Shown piece by piece: positions 32,617 to 42,459 of a stretch of DNA of 64,000 nucleotides. Each line of letters opens with the position of its first letter. Positions within the stretch are counted from its first letter, which is position 1. Below the pieces are notes generated by a model. That model searched no databases. It saw nothing but the letters and a program-made list of their open reading frames with translations, and was not told the DNA's origin. The position numbers and the translations under genes were made by a program. The DNA lies in NCBI GenBank assembly GCA_046330075.1, contig JAXLTL010000001.1:1364001-1428000 (forward strand), in the 5' to 3' direction. This stretch comes from JAJTFW01 sp046330075. GTDB lineage: Bacteria; Bacteroidota; Bacteroidia; AKYH767-A; OLB10.

Positions 32617-33681
32617 TCAGAGGTTGAACCGAACGCCAATGGTATGTGTACCATCAAACGTTTTGGTAGAACGGTATCCGTAATCAACACCGAAAGTCTT
32701 GCCGGATTTACCAAGGTTTACAACAACGCTTGCGCCTGCTGTAAGTCCGAGGTTGGCAGAAATCTCCTGATCAACGATAGCGTTTTTATCTTTCTTATCA
32801 ATTGTATATCCGGCGCGCAGCATGAACATTTTGCGGAAACCGTATTCGGCACCTAATGCAATCTGGTCGCGGATGAATGAATTGGAAGTGAAAGAGAACA
32901 TAGGAGTCAAACGGTGATCTTCCTTCAGTTTAATGTCGTAAGAGATACCGATTGAAACCAATGAAGGCATTTCGAAACGTTCTACGCGTTGTTGCTGGAG
33001 AACATTGATGTTGGAGCTGGCATTATCGTTACGATAAGAGAGACCTTCACCATCGAACTTCATCGGTGTTCCTACGTTACGCAGAGCGATACCGAATTTC
33101 AGGTTATCCTTATCCTCGTTAAAGCCGGTGATATACTGGATACCTGCATCCAGTACTACGCCCTGTGCTTTTACGTCGTTGATAGATTCTGAAATCATAC
33201 GGATCGACAAACCACCATAGATACTGTTACTGAATTCTTTCGCGTAACTGAATCCTACAGTGAGGAATTGGGGAGAATACGTTCCCAATCCGCCATCCGG
33301 TTGTGCTTCGGTGGTACGTTCGATATCACCGAAACGCATAGAGGTTACTGTCAGGCCCATTGAACCGGACTCACCTACTTTTTGACCGACACCGAAAGAA
33401 CTGATTTTAATATCGGTACCGCGCATCCAATCTGTCTGAGCGAATACGACTTCAGTTCCTTTGTTGAAGCCAAGACCGGCCACGTTCAGGCTGACAGCTT
33501 CAATGCCGCGCACAAGCGCCACATTAGCCCCGCCAAATCCTGCAGTGCGGGCCCAGGGATTAATCAGGAGTTCATTGGCTCCTGCCTGGCCGGCACGGTC
33601 TTCATTTCCTGCAACTGCCGGCTTAACCGTGAGGCTCATTGCCACGCCGACAGCTGATATATATACTAGAAGTTTTTTCAT
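32617..33681 (-). CDS. PorV/PorQ family outer-membrane beta-barrel protein
   Basis: 354 residues with a signal peptide (LVYISAVGVAMSLTVKPAVA). Mature start GQAGANELLINPWARTAGFGGANVALVRGIEAVSLNVAGL is the hallmark N-terminus of the PorV/PorQ (UPF0164) family, with barrel strands to a terminal aromatic-like strand (GVRFNL). PorV itself shuttles T9SS substrates to the sortase; paralogues like this one are encoded with specific partners. Third gene of the receptor - 1404-residue protein - PorV-like unit, with 34 bases between genes. Confidence 0.9.
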   Translation of the reverse strand: MKKLLVYISAVGVAMSLTVKPAVAGNEDRAGQAGANELLINPWARTAGFGGANVALVRGIEAVSLNVAGLGFNKGTEVVFAQTDWMRGTDIKISSFGVGQKVGESGSMGLTVTSMRFGDIERTTEAQPDGGLGTYSPQFLTVGFSYAKEFSNSIYGGLSIRMISESINDVKAQGVVLDAGIQYITGFNEDKDNLKFGIALRNVGTPMKFDGEGLSYRNDNASSNINVLQQQRVERFEMPSLVSIGISYDIKLKEDHRLTPMFSFTSNSFIRDQIALGAEYGFRKMFMLRAGYTIDKKDKNAIVDQEISANLGLTAGASVVVNLGKSGKTFGVDYGYRSTKTFDGTHTIGVRFNL

Positions 33682-33715
33682 AAGAATCAGGGTTGTGAAT
33701 TAAACCGTTAAGCAA

Positions 33716-36700
33716 TTAGAAGGAGTCAAGGTCAATCGGGCGCATGATACCGAACCATTTCACCACTTTCTCACCGAGTTCACCGGCGTCAACATGGATA
33801 ATGTACATACCACTGGCCACAGTAATACCGGCTGTATTTTTCAGATCCCAGTCGAGCGTAGTAGCCTGGTTGAAGTCAACACCTTCTACTACTGAACTTC
33901 CTGTGGAGAGATCTGATCCTACATCACGCTTGTACTGACGCACCAGCGTTCCGTTCACTGTATAGATAGACACCGTACACTTTCTTGGAAGGTTGGTAAT
34001 TCTAACCCTGTTATCCAACTGATCTTTACGTGTCTTTTCGTAAGACGAATATGCATAATACGGATTCGGAACTACGCGGATGTAATCCAGCGCATTCTTC
34101 GCTACATCTGTCACACCGGTAGTAGCTTCGGAGCTTCCCGGAATGGTGAATTTGTAGTAAGGATTAGATGCATTTTGTGCAGCTGCACCGCTGGAAAGGA
34201 ATGTTCCGTAGTTTTTCACGATACGAATACGAACACGGGTTTCAGTTTCATTGTCCTGATGACCTGCAGCAACAATCGGAAGTGTAGTCCAGATTGCTCC
34301 ACGGAAGCCAAGACGTTTTGTAGAAGATGTGTTCGGTTCAATAGTTGAACGGATTTTCGCGCAACCATCGTAGATCGGGAAGTCTGCTGCTCCTGAACCT
34401 GTTTTGTTGAATACCCAGATATAGTGCATTCCACCCCATGCCATACGACCGTTATCATCATAACCGGTATTGGTAGTCGGGTTGAATCTCATATCCTGAG
34501 TGTTTTCACCTGCGAGTGCTGAGTTTTCACCGAAGGCGATGTTCAGACGCTCACCGGTTTCTACGTTGATAGCATAACCCGGGAACCAGCCCATACCTTC
34601 AGCGTTGATATAATCTGCATCCTCTGGATCGGTAGTTACCACTCCGTCGCCAGGGTTACCGTTTTTGTCAACGGATGGCTGCTTACGACGACCGAGGTTG
34701 GTTGCACCACCCACAGTAGGCATGGTATCTTCACCAGTTTCAAATACTACACAACGGCTCCATTTTGATTTATCGCTGGTGAACACAACGTCCACACTGT
34801 TGTAGTAATCCCATGAGTTAATCACGTTTAACAGGTCATCAAACTTAGGAGCACCTACACCAAGACTGCTGGTTAAGCGGAAAGGAGCCCAGGTACCACC
34901 CAGTACATTTTCGTATACTTCGTTCGGATCGAGGAATCCACTTACGTTAACGTCACCGCCAATCGGTGAAGTAGATGGCTCTACTCCAGCACGGATCCAG
35001 TCAGCTGAATCGCTTCCATCCACATCCTTGATACCGGTAAGCCATGCTTTGGAAGGATCTTTATAGGTAATGGTAGCTTCCAGGAATCCGTTTCCTGCAA
35101 CGATGTTACCTGCATTGTCTTTCGCGCCAATCACTTTATCCGGAACAGTATTGATATTCATTACCACTTTATTGGATTCCAGAACGAAATCACTTGGCTG
35201 GGTAATATCATAAGGACAACGTTCAACGGCAAGAGCTACGGTTGCAACTCCCGGTACAAATGTGCCTGAAGGATCAACGGCCAGAACATATACGGAGTCT
35301 ACACCATTGGTGCGAACGATGCGGTGGAACTGCTTATTCAATCCTGCCGGCACCGTAATACCGCTTACTGAATCCACATAAACATATCCGCCAACCTTGT
35401 AAGCATCACCTGACTGCACATGCAGTAACAACGAATCCGCTTCGCCTGCAAGACCCTGCACAATATCTACTCCGTTCAACGCTCTGTTAACAGCATTCTC
35501 TGTCAGCAAACCGTAATGACTGGTATTAGTCAGACCTTCGAAACGAAGGTTGTAAGTTCCGCCTTTCACGCCAATCGGATCATAGATATATGGATTGATT
35601 GGTCCGCGTCCAGCTTCATAAACCGGATTCAGGGAACGGTGTGGTGCTCCGCTCATCGCCTCATCAATGGATGCCTGCGTCATATCGAGCACGTTGCCAC
35701 CGTTACCGGTTCCTTCAATTCGGGTTACTACCACACCATCGCCATACTGTGAATTGAGCACCATACCGCCGTTATGAACAACAGGCTTGTGCGGAATTCC
35801 GGAGTACACTTTTACATTCTTACGGCCTTGCAGGTAAGGTTCTTTCTGCTGTTTGGTTTCATCCGGAGCCATTGGGTCAAACGGACGATAGTTGTTGTAA
35901 GCATAAGATACTGCAAGGAAGTAATAAGGTCTGTAGTTCGAAAGTGCTTTCAGTGTGAAGAGATCCTGCGTGATTTCGAAGGTCTGTTTCAGTCCCTGAT
36001 CAGCATCTTCTGTTTTCTGAGTAGGCACATATGCATTCAGGAAGTTATCGTAAGAGAAGTTGATGAGTTTACCTACTCCATCTTTGATATCCAGCTGTGC
36101 AATCAGTTTTGCTTTTGCAGGATCATTGATATCAGCTACCGATACGTTCTCATCGGCTACCTGATACAGTTTGTAACCCTGGAATTTATAGCTCTTCTCA
36201 TCGGTAGTCAGTGTATCCGGAACGAAGGTTGTATCGTTCACCTGATCAATGATTACGCCCGGGATATTCGGATCAAGCTGAGAGTAGAGTTCTGTTTTAT
36301 TGGTTTTAGTGCCTTCGAAAGAAAGAATCAGTTTCTGATCCATTTCGCGGATAGCTACAGCAGGAGCATCCGGACCATCCAGTACGCCGAAGCAGTTACG
36401 GAACAGTGCCTGTGCCAATGCATCACTACGTTTCACAACACTTACTGAAGCGAGCGGTCCGCCGGTTGTTGCACGTCCCCAAACTACACCGGTAGTGATA
36501 TAGTTAACAGCACCTGGCTGGAGGGTGAACGTACCTGCTGACTGAAGGAAACGCATATCATCCGGCTGGATGTTGGCCGTAACCATTGTCCAGGGTGTAG
36601 AGAAATTAGGATCGGTATTATCCGGGAACATGTACTCACAAGGAGTAGTTGTTGCACCTGAACCCCCTCCACGTCCGTCACCACCGTAGGTGATCGGCTG

Positions 36701-37930
36701 ACCATCACACCAGCTGCCACTGAGATATTCATAGTAATCGTCGCCTGTGAACGGGTTACCGTTAGGAACGTTATTTACGTTGATGTAGTAAACGAAACGT
36801 GACATGGTGATTTCTTCACCCGGCTCATCTACTGCACCATCTTTATCGTTGTCAACACCGTCGCCGGCATCCGCAAGAGGGCCCTGGAAGAAATCGATAC
36901 CGATAGCAGGAGGATTCAATCCGTAACCGCCACCACCATCATCATCCGGATCACCGTTATATACATAACCAAGACCGAGACCCACGTCACAACCAACATA
37001 GTCATCTGCCGCGTTACCCAGATCAGGGTCACACCATACACCAAAGTAGGTAGAGTCAAGCTGATTGCTGGAACGGTTGATGATCTGATATTTGTAGAAG
37101 GTCATGTAGTTGATGTCGTTTGTTGTGTTGAAAGCAAACGCCTGCGCACGGATTTCAAGACCAATCGGGTTTGAGTTGGTTTCAGTTTTGTTACCACCAA
37201 CATCGTTGAACACCCACCAGATGGAACGATCACCGAAGAGGTAATCATTACATACCGGTTGTCCGGTTGATGGATCTACCGGATAGTTTCCATCGAGTTT
37301 GAAGTAAGGATAATCACCATCTTCCCAGTTATAGGTACCGTCATTGTTGGCATCAAAGAATGGTGCAAGGTTGGGTAACTCACCATTGGCTACGTTACCA
37401 TTACCCGGCCAGCTCTTGATATCATCCGTGGGAGTATTTCCGGCGAGGAAGTCTTCAACGTCAGTACGATTGATCGTCCAGAAACGGTCGAATTCATCGC
37501 AACGATCCGCTGTGATATCCGGCTGTGCTGAAGGAGATGTTTTTGAAGTTGGTCCGCCCCAGAAATCGTTGGAGCTGTTCTGACGATAGGTCTGTGCAGC
37601 CACATAGAGGTTCTGGTTCTGATCCCATCCACCGATCCAGAGTGCACCGGAGTAGATGGAGTTTTTATTTGATCCGATGGGAACTTCATAATAAGGAGTT
37701 TGTCCTACCGGATCCCACCATAAGTCACCACCAACCAGGATACGGGCACGTACCTGGTTTACATCAAGGTCAATCTGGGCTGCTGTTGTTACACAACCAG
37801 CGGCTACTTTTTGAGTAGCAGGCTTTTTGTGTGCCATACCGCCACCTACGTTCATTTTCGCGAACGCAGGAACCGAAAGGGCAACCATCAGCGCCAGGCT
37901 TGCCGTAATTTTATTTCGAAGCATTTTCAT
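33716..37930 (-). CDS. Giant exported protein with T9SS-like C-terminal domain
   Basis: 1404 residues with a signal peptide (ITASLALMVALSVPAFA). It contains acidic, glycine/aspartate-rich, Ca-binding-like loops (NKDGDGAVDEPGE-type, DANNDGTYNWEDGDYPYF, DPDDDGGGGYGL). The C-terminus has VVPNPYYAYSSYE and CTVSIYTVNGTLVRQYKRD ... GMYIIHVDAGELGEKVVKWFGIMRP, close to FlgD-Ig/T9SS sorting-type ends. Between are tandem beta-domains. It lies 32 bases downstream of the TonB-dependent receptor gene and 34 upstream of the PorV-family gene. Likely a surface protein handled by the neighbouring barrel. Biological role unknown. Confidence 0.85.
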   Translation of the reverse strand: MKMLRNKITASLALMVALSVPAFAKMNVGGGMAHKKPATQKVAAGCVTTAAQIDLDVNQVRARILVGGDLWWDPVGQTPYYEVPIGSNKNSIYSGALWIGGWDQNQNLYVAAQTYRQNSSNDFWGGPTSKTSPSAQPDITADRCDEFDRFWTINRTDVEDFLAGNTPTDDIKSWPGNGNVANGELPNLAPFFDANNDGTYNWEDGDYPYFKLDGNYPVDPSTGQPVCNDYLFGDRSIWWVFNDVGGNKTETNSNPIGLEIRAQAFAFNTTNDINYMTFYKYQIINRSSNQLDSTYFGVWCDPDLGNAADDYVGCDVGLGLGYVYNGDPDDDGGGGYGLNPPAIGIDFFQGPLADAGDGVDNDKDGAVDEPGEEITMSRFVYYINVNNVPNGNPFTGDDYYEYLSGSWCDGQPITYGGDGRGGGSGATTTPCEYMFPDNTDPNFSTPWTMVTANIQPDDMRFLQSAGTFTLQPGAVNYITTGVVWGRATTGGPLASVSVVKRSDALAQALFRNCFGVLDGPDAPAVAIREMDQKLILSFEGTKTNKTELYSQLDPNIPGVIIDQVNDTTFVPDTLTTDEKSYKFQGYKLYQVADENVSVADINDPAKAKLIAQLDIKDGVGKLINFSYDNFLNAYVPTQKTEDADQGLKQTFEITQDLFTLKALSNYRPYYFLAVSYAYNNYRPFDPMAPDETKQQKEPYLQGRKNVKVYSGIPHKPVVHNGGMVLNSQYGDGVVVTRIEGTGNGGNVLDMTQASIDEAMSGAPHRSLNPVYEAGRGPINPYIYDPIGVKGGTYNLRFEGLTNTSHYGLLTENAVNRALNGVDIVQGLAGEADSLLLHVQSGDAYKVGGYVYVDSVSGITVPAGLNKQFHRIVRTNGVDSVYVLAVDPSGTFVPGVATVALAVERCPYDITQPSDFVLESNKVVMNINTVPDKVIGAKDNAGNIVAGNGFLEATITYKDPSKAWLTGIKDVDGSDSADWIRAGVEPSTSPIGGDVNVSGFLDPNEVYENVLGGTWAPFRLTSSLGVGAPKFDDLLNVINSWDYYNSVDVVFTSDKSKWSRCVVFETGEDTMPTVGGATNLGRRKQPSVDKNGNPGDGVVTTDPEDADYINAEGMGWFPGYAINVETGERLNIAFGENSALAGENTQDMRFNPTTNTGYDDNGRMAWGGMHYIWVFNKTGSGAADFPIYDGCAKIRSTIEPNTSSTKRLGFRGAIWTTLPIVAAGHQDNETETRVRIRIVKNYGTFLSSGAAAQNASNPYYKFTIPGSSEATTGVTDVAKNALDYIRVVPNPYYAYSSYEKTRKDQLDNRVRITNLPRKCTVSIYTVNGTLVRQYKRDVGSDLSTGSSVVEGVDFNQATTLDWDLKNTAGITVASGMYIIHVDAGELGEKVVKWFGIMRPIDLDSF

Positions 37931-37962
37931 AGCGTTAAGTTCTGATTGTTATCGGGTTCAAA

Positions 37963-40900
37963 TTAGAAATCGAATCGCACACCAAGGCGGGTACGACGTG
38001 GCAGGCTATAGTTATCAGGGTTCTGAATCTTCATGTAGTATTGATCAACAAACGCTTGTTGCGAAATCTGCGAAGCTGCAAGCTGCTGACCGTCTGGTGA
38101 GCTGATGAAACCATCATCCGTAGCGTTACCTGTAGCACGATATACACCCACAACGTTCTGAGTATTGAGCAGGTTCTGTACCCAGAGGTATACGTTCAGT
38201 GTTGCTGATTTCTTATCGCTGATCTTGATATTGATATCGCGCTCGATGCGGGCATCAATACGGAACTGCCATGGTGTGCGTGCACCGTTGATTACACCTT
38301 CTACTACACGCTGACCGTTGTCCTGCCAGCCGATAGTAGCACCTTCACGGGTCGGACGAGCCTGACGGGTGTAAGGAGTTCCGGAGTTGGTACGGAATAC
38401 AAGGTTAGCACCGGTATTCTGAAGGATCGGTTTACCCCACAGCATCGGGCCATTGTATGCAGTACCTGAACCATAACGGTAATCGAGAGATACAGTGAAT
38501 GCATGACGGGTATCGTAATCCAGCGGAACAATGAAACGAATGTTCGGCTGTTCTGTATCCGTCAACTCAACGTTTGAGTTAGCACCTGAACCTGTACCGT
38601 CAGCAAACTGAAGTGTGTAGTTGGCCATCATACGTACGTTACCGGTACGACGAAGGTCATAACTGAGTGAAAGACCTTTTACTGTTCCGAAGTCGATGTT
38701 GGAGTATGAGGTGTAGATGTACGGATACGCGTAGTTGATACGGGCTTGCTGAATCATGTTCTTGAGTTCACGGTAGAACGCAGAGATGGTGAATGCAGAG
38801 CTCTTGGAAACTACCTGTTTGAAACCGATTTCATAGTCGGTTGTACGCTCCGGTAACAGTCCGGCGTTGTTAAGCGTACCGTCAGGGTTGGTTACAAACT
38901 GAAGGTATTCAGACGGGTCGTTACGCAGGTTGGATGATGGACGCTGAGTCAATACATCATAGTGTGCGAAGAACTGAGCCTGGTCGGTGATAGAGAAGCT
39001 GAACGCAACACGTGGCATTACTACGATTTGTGGTTCGTAATCTTTAAACACTGCGTCGATATTCCAGTCTTCAGTACCTACTGATCCTGCTCCTTCTTTT
39101 TCAGCTGGAATTGCGCGACCGGTAGAAGAGTTCTGCGCGATCAGATCAGGGTTGGAAACGATCTGTCCGGTAGCATCGTACCAAACGTCACCGTCACGGT
39201 AACCGATTACAGAAGTAAGATCGTTCGGATTTGCGATGTATGGAACGAAATCGTCACCGATGTTTCCGGGTTTGCCGGAAATGGCAATAGGATAGTTTCC
39301 TACATTATATGCATCAAGCAGGAGGTAGCGGTCTTTCAGCTGCTTCTGGTTTGCATCGAAACGGTCAACACGAACACCAATATTGAAGTTCAGGTTGTCG
39401 ATAGCAAAGTTATCCTGGATGTAAGCAGCCATGTAGGTAGGACGGAACGCATCGATTTCACGGGTGAAGTTACCACCTGACTTCTTGGTGAAGAAGTCTT
39501 TGAAGGTAGCCTTGCCGGTATATTTCTCTCCGTTCTGATCGAAACCATAGTAAGCAACGAGGTTGTTTGATACGAGTTCGTCAGCAGAGAACATATTGAT
39601 GTTTAACTGATCAGGATTCAGTGCATCGAAGTCAACGTATTCGTTGTTGGCCATACCCAGACTACTGCGGATATTTTCATAGAAACCGTTCACTATGTTG
39701 CCGTTTCCATCTACCACAGGGTTATAGCCGGTGTTGAAGTCGAGCAGGTAGAACGTGAACTGATCTACGATAGCTGTATCGATATCCAGTGTATCGCTGT
39801 TATCGATCAGCTGCAGTTTGGTGGTGCTGTTTGCCAGCAGACGGCCAAGGCTCCAGAGACCACGTGGTGCCAGAGCATACTGACGATCCACACGCTGTTC
39901 GAATTCGAAACCAACCTGAATCGCATGCTTCTTGATATCCGCGTTACCGGTCAATGTGAAACGATACTGATCGAGGTCGTTATGCTGATAGGTGTTCTGT
40001 CCGGTACCTACTGATTCCCAGATAGACATTACTGTACGGTTTGGAGAGCCACCATTCACGATACCACCCGGACCATTGATCAGGAAGATATTAGAGAAGG
40101 TACTGGATCCGGTAGCTTCCTGATAGAAAGCATAAGCTGAGTTGTTATACGCTCCGGAGATCGGGTTCATACCCACCGGCTCGTAAGAGAAGTTATCGGC
40201 ATAACCCGGAAGGAGATAAAACTCAAATCCGGTTCCGCCAGGTACTGCACCACCAAAGGTGTTCCATACTTTCTGACGGTCGTTGTGGAATTTACCAAAC
40301 CATCCGTAGTTCCAGAAATTGTCTTTGTGATCCGGATCCTGCGTGTAGAGGATACTCTTGTTATACTCCGCCTGAAGGGTGAAGTAAACGTTACGGAAAG
40401 CAGAAGAATTCTCGCCTTGTTCTGTTTTGTAAGTGGAAGCGATACGCTGTGTTACACGGGCAAATGCACGGTAGTCGGTTTCAATACGCTGAGCGTTCTC
40501 TTCGAAGTTATACATCGACCTGTTATAGTTAAACAGGTTCTTGTTGTTACTGTTATAAGAGCCACCGATTGTCAGATTGGTGTTATCCAGCGGCTGATAA
40601 TCGATTTTCGCTGTGAAACGGTAACCGGTTTGCTCAATATTATTCTTGGTTTTGGATTTATCGAAGTCATCCATGGTGAAGTACTCCGCCTTATTATAGT
40701 GTCCGAAACCATTGGCTGTCTGATAAGGAATAATAGGATCCGTTTTGTAATCATCATACTTATCGCTTTTCAGACGATACATTCCGATGGCAGATGGATC
40801 AGGATCTTTATCAAACTGAATCTCACCGCTGATGAAGAATCCTAGAACAGCTTTCTCACCGCCATTCTCCATTTTCTTTTTCAGGATCGGACCAGAGAGG

Positions 40901-41661
40901 TTACCGGAAACCAGGTTGTAACCATAGGCATCCAGGAGTTCTGATGTCACCACCTCGATACCACCACTGAATTGTTTAGATGGTCCGCGGGTCGTGATGC
41001 TGATGATACCACCGGTTGCATCACCATACTGAGCGGGTGTACCACCAACGATGGTTGTAACCTGCTCGATACCAGCCTGCGGCAGCTGTTGGCTACCACG
41101 GATACGGATACCGTCGATGTAGTAATCAGTAGCGTTGTCACGTGAACCACGTACGTTCAGCGCATCGCCATCATCTTTCTGGAACACACCGGCAGCCTGA
41201 GAGGCTACAGAGCGCACGTCGCGGGTTGGCGCTGCTTCAATTTCTTCGCGGGTCAGCGTTGCTCCTACTGAAGTATTACCTTTATCAATCAAAGGCACTT
41301 TGTAGGCTACGATTTCCACTTCCTTGGTTTCTACAACCTTTTTGCTGAGGCTGAGATCCTGGAAAGTGATTTTGTCGTTAGCAACAACGACTCCGGTGAT
41401 CACCAGATCGTTGTAACCTACGAACGTAACTTTTACGTTGTAGATACCGGGCTGCAGAGGCTTGATGGTATACTCTCCATCAAAATCCGACTGAGCACCT
41501 CCGATCATCGTACCGTTCATTTCCGCAACTACCGAAGCGAAGGGCAGTGGCTCCTTGGTAGCTTTGTCCAGAATTTTACCTCTGATGGCTCCGGTTTGCG
41601 CGAAGGCGACCGTGCATGTCAGAAGTAAAAACACTAGGGTTGAGTAGACATTCCTTATCAT
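37963..41661 (-). CDS. TonB-dependent receptor with N-terminal carboxypeptidase-regulatory-like domain
   Basis: 1232 residues. Signal peptide (YSTLVFLLLTCTVAFA), then a carboxypeptidase D-like domain (GAIRGKILDKATKEPLPFASV ... GVVVANDKITFQDLSLSKKV, residues ~24-105). The TonB box/plug region follows with RDVRSVASQAAGVFQKDDGDALNVRGSRDNATDYYIDGIRI and GIISITTRGPSK. The rest is a 22-stranded barrel ending in the aromatic RTRLGVRFDF. Imports an unknown ligand across the outer membrane using TonB energy. First gene of an operon with the giant exported protein and PorV-like protein. Confidence 0.95.
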   Translation of the reverse strand: MIRNVYSTLVFLLLTCTVAFAQTGAIRGKILDKATKEPLPFASVVAEMNGTMIGGAQSDFDGEYTIKPLQPGIYNVKVTFVGYNDLVITGVVVANDKITFQDLSLSKKVVETKEVEIVAYKVPLIDKGNTSVGATLTREEIEAAPTRDVRSVASQAAGVFQKDDGDALNVRGSRDNATDYYIDGIRIRGSQQLPQAGIEQVTTIVGGTPAQYGDATGGIISITTRGPSKQFSGGIEVVTSELLDAYGYNLVSGNLSGPILKKKMENGGEKAVLGFFISGEIQFDKDPDPSAIGMYRLKSDKYDDYKTDPIIPYQTANGFGHYNKAEYFTMDDFDKSKTKNNIEQTGYRFTAKIDYQPLDNTNLTIGGSYNSNNKNLFNYNRSMYNFEENAQRIETDYRAFARVTQRIASTYKTEQGENSSAFRNVYFTLQAEYNKSILYTQDPDHKDNFWNYGWFGKFHNDRQKVWNTFGGAVPGGTGFEFYLLPGYADNFSYEPVGMNPISGAYNNSAYAFYQEATGSSTFSNIFLINGPGGIVNGGSPNRTVMSIWESVGTGQNTYQHNDLDQYRFTLTGNADIKKHAIQVGFEFEQRVDRQYALAPRGLWSLGRLLANSTTKLQLIDNSDTLDIDTAIVDQFTFYLLDFNTGYNPVVDGNGNIVNGFYENIRSSLGMANNEYVDFDALNPDQLNINMFSADELVSNNLVAYYGFDQNGEKYTGKATFKDFFTKKSGGNFTREIDAFRPTYMAAYIQDNFAIDNLNFNIGVRVDRFDANQKQLKDRYLLLDAYNVGNYPIAISGKPGNIGDDFVPYIANPNDLTSVIGYRDGDVWYDATGQIVSNPDLIAQNSSTGRAIPAEKEGAGSVGTEDWNIDAVFKDYEPQIVVMPRVAFSFSITDQAQFFAHYDVLTQRPSSNLRNDPSEYLQFVTNPDGTLNNAGLLPERTTDYEIGFKQVVSKSSAFTISAFYRELKNMIQQARINYAYPYIYTSYSNIDFGTVKGLSLSYDLRRTGNVRMMANYTLQFADGTGSGANSNVELTDTEQPNIRFIVPLDYDTRHAFTVSLDYRYGSGTAYNGPMLWGKPILQNTGANLVFRTNSGTPYTRQARPTREGATIGWQDNGQRVVEGVINGARTPWQFRIDARIERDINIKISDKKSATLNVYLWVQNLLNTQNVVGVYRATGNATDDGFISSPDGQQLAASQISQQAFVDQYYMKIQNPDNYSLPRRTRLGVRFDF

Positions 41662-41796
41662 AGGGTTAAGTTTGTGTCGATTTGAGTGTTAATGTTAGGT
41701 TAAATCATGGCGGGGGTTAAAAATAGAAACAATTGACTTGAATTTCAAAAACGGCGGACTTATCGCCCGGAGTTTTCAACAATTCTAACGGTGCGG

Positions 41797-42243
41797 CTAC
41801 ACCCTTTGCCTTAGTAACTCATTGATTACCACCGCACGTTTCCAATCAATTGTTCCGTTCTTAATTTCAGATGCGATCTGCGAACCATAGGAGCCGTTTG
41901 CCTGCCATTCGTCTTCCTCTATTCGCTGCACCTCCCCGAGAACCGTATCCGGATTACGGTTTGTAAGAACGTTTCGGTTTAACCTGTCCACTGCCGCAGC
42001 CTCTAATCCGGTCTGCGATTCAAGCGACACTGACCTATTGACAGGAGCCGGTGCCGCTTTCGTTGCCCGGACAGGTAATTTTTTCTTTACGGGTGCCGCC
42101 CGAACCGGTGGTGCAACAGGTACCGGAACCGGCTGCGGCTGGGTCAGGACCGGAGCCTTTTTCTTTTGTTCTTTGGTATTCAATAGTTTAGAGAACAACC
42201 AGATGATCCCTATTACTATATATACCAGTACCTTTAATTCCAT
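41797..42243 (-). CDS. Single-TM protein with proline/alanine-rich linker
   Basis: 148 residues from the ATG at 42243, chosen because the membrane segment VLVYIVIGIIWLFSKLL follows immediately (an upstream in-frame ATG at 42270 is the alternative). A proline-rich, basic linker (QPQPVPVPVAPPVRAAPVKKK) spans ~35-70. The C-terminal ~50 residues (GSQIASEIKNGTIDWKRAVVINELLRQR) are helical. No family recognised. It lies divergently from smc with ~215 bases between. Confidence 0.75.
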   Translation of the reverse strand: MELKVLVYIVIGIIWLFSKLLNTKEQKKKAPVLTQPQPVPVPVAPPVRAAPVKKKLPVRATKAAPAPVNRSVSLESQTGLEAAAVDRLNRNVLTNRNPDTVLGEVQRIEEDEWQANGSYGSQIASEIKNGTIDWKRAVVINELLRQRV

Positions 42244-42307
42244 GAATCCAAAATAAACACTTTTCAACATAAAAAGTGTCAGGCTGGTATCACTGCCGGG
42301 GGTTTTT

Positions 42308-42315
42308 TACATTTG
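42308..42315 (+). promoter_or_regulatory. -7 promoter element TACATTTG upstream of smc
   Basis: Exact TAnnTTTG match 145 bases before the smc ATG; this implies a leader of about 140 bases containing the hairpin at 42401-42432. Confidence 0.5.
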
Positions 42316-42400
42316 CGTTGCGAACAGGGTCGGTTTATGACAATAAAAAGATAATACCCCGTTCCGTAAACTACTAAAGACAGAGAATTACCAGTTAAGA

Positions 42401-42441
42401 GACCCGGCTCGTACTGATCTGCAGTGCGGGTCGTTCTTTTC
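42401..42441 (+). terminator. Terminator-like hairpin in the smc leader
   Basis: GACCCG ... CGGGTC arms (42401-42406 with 42427-42432) and inner ACTG/CAGT, followed by GTTCTTTTCT. It ends 19 bases before the smc ATG, so it could be an attenuator or the 3' end of a small RNA. Confidence 0.45.
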
Positions 42442-42459
42442 TAAAATACACAGGTTACC

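Noticed and set aside
35774..36448. 224-codon plus-strand frame inside the giant exported protein
   Set aside because: Antisense to a continuous 1404-codon gene; its sequence looks like a low-complexity shadow.
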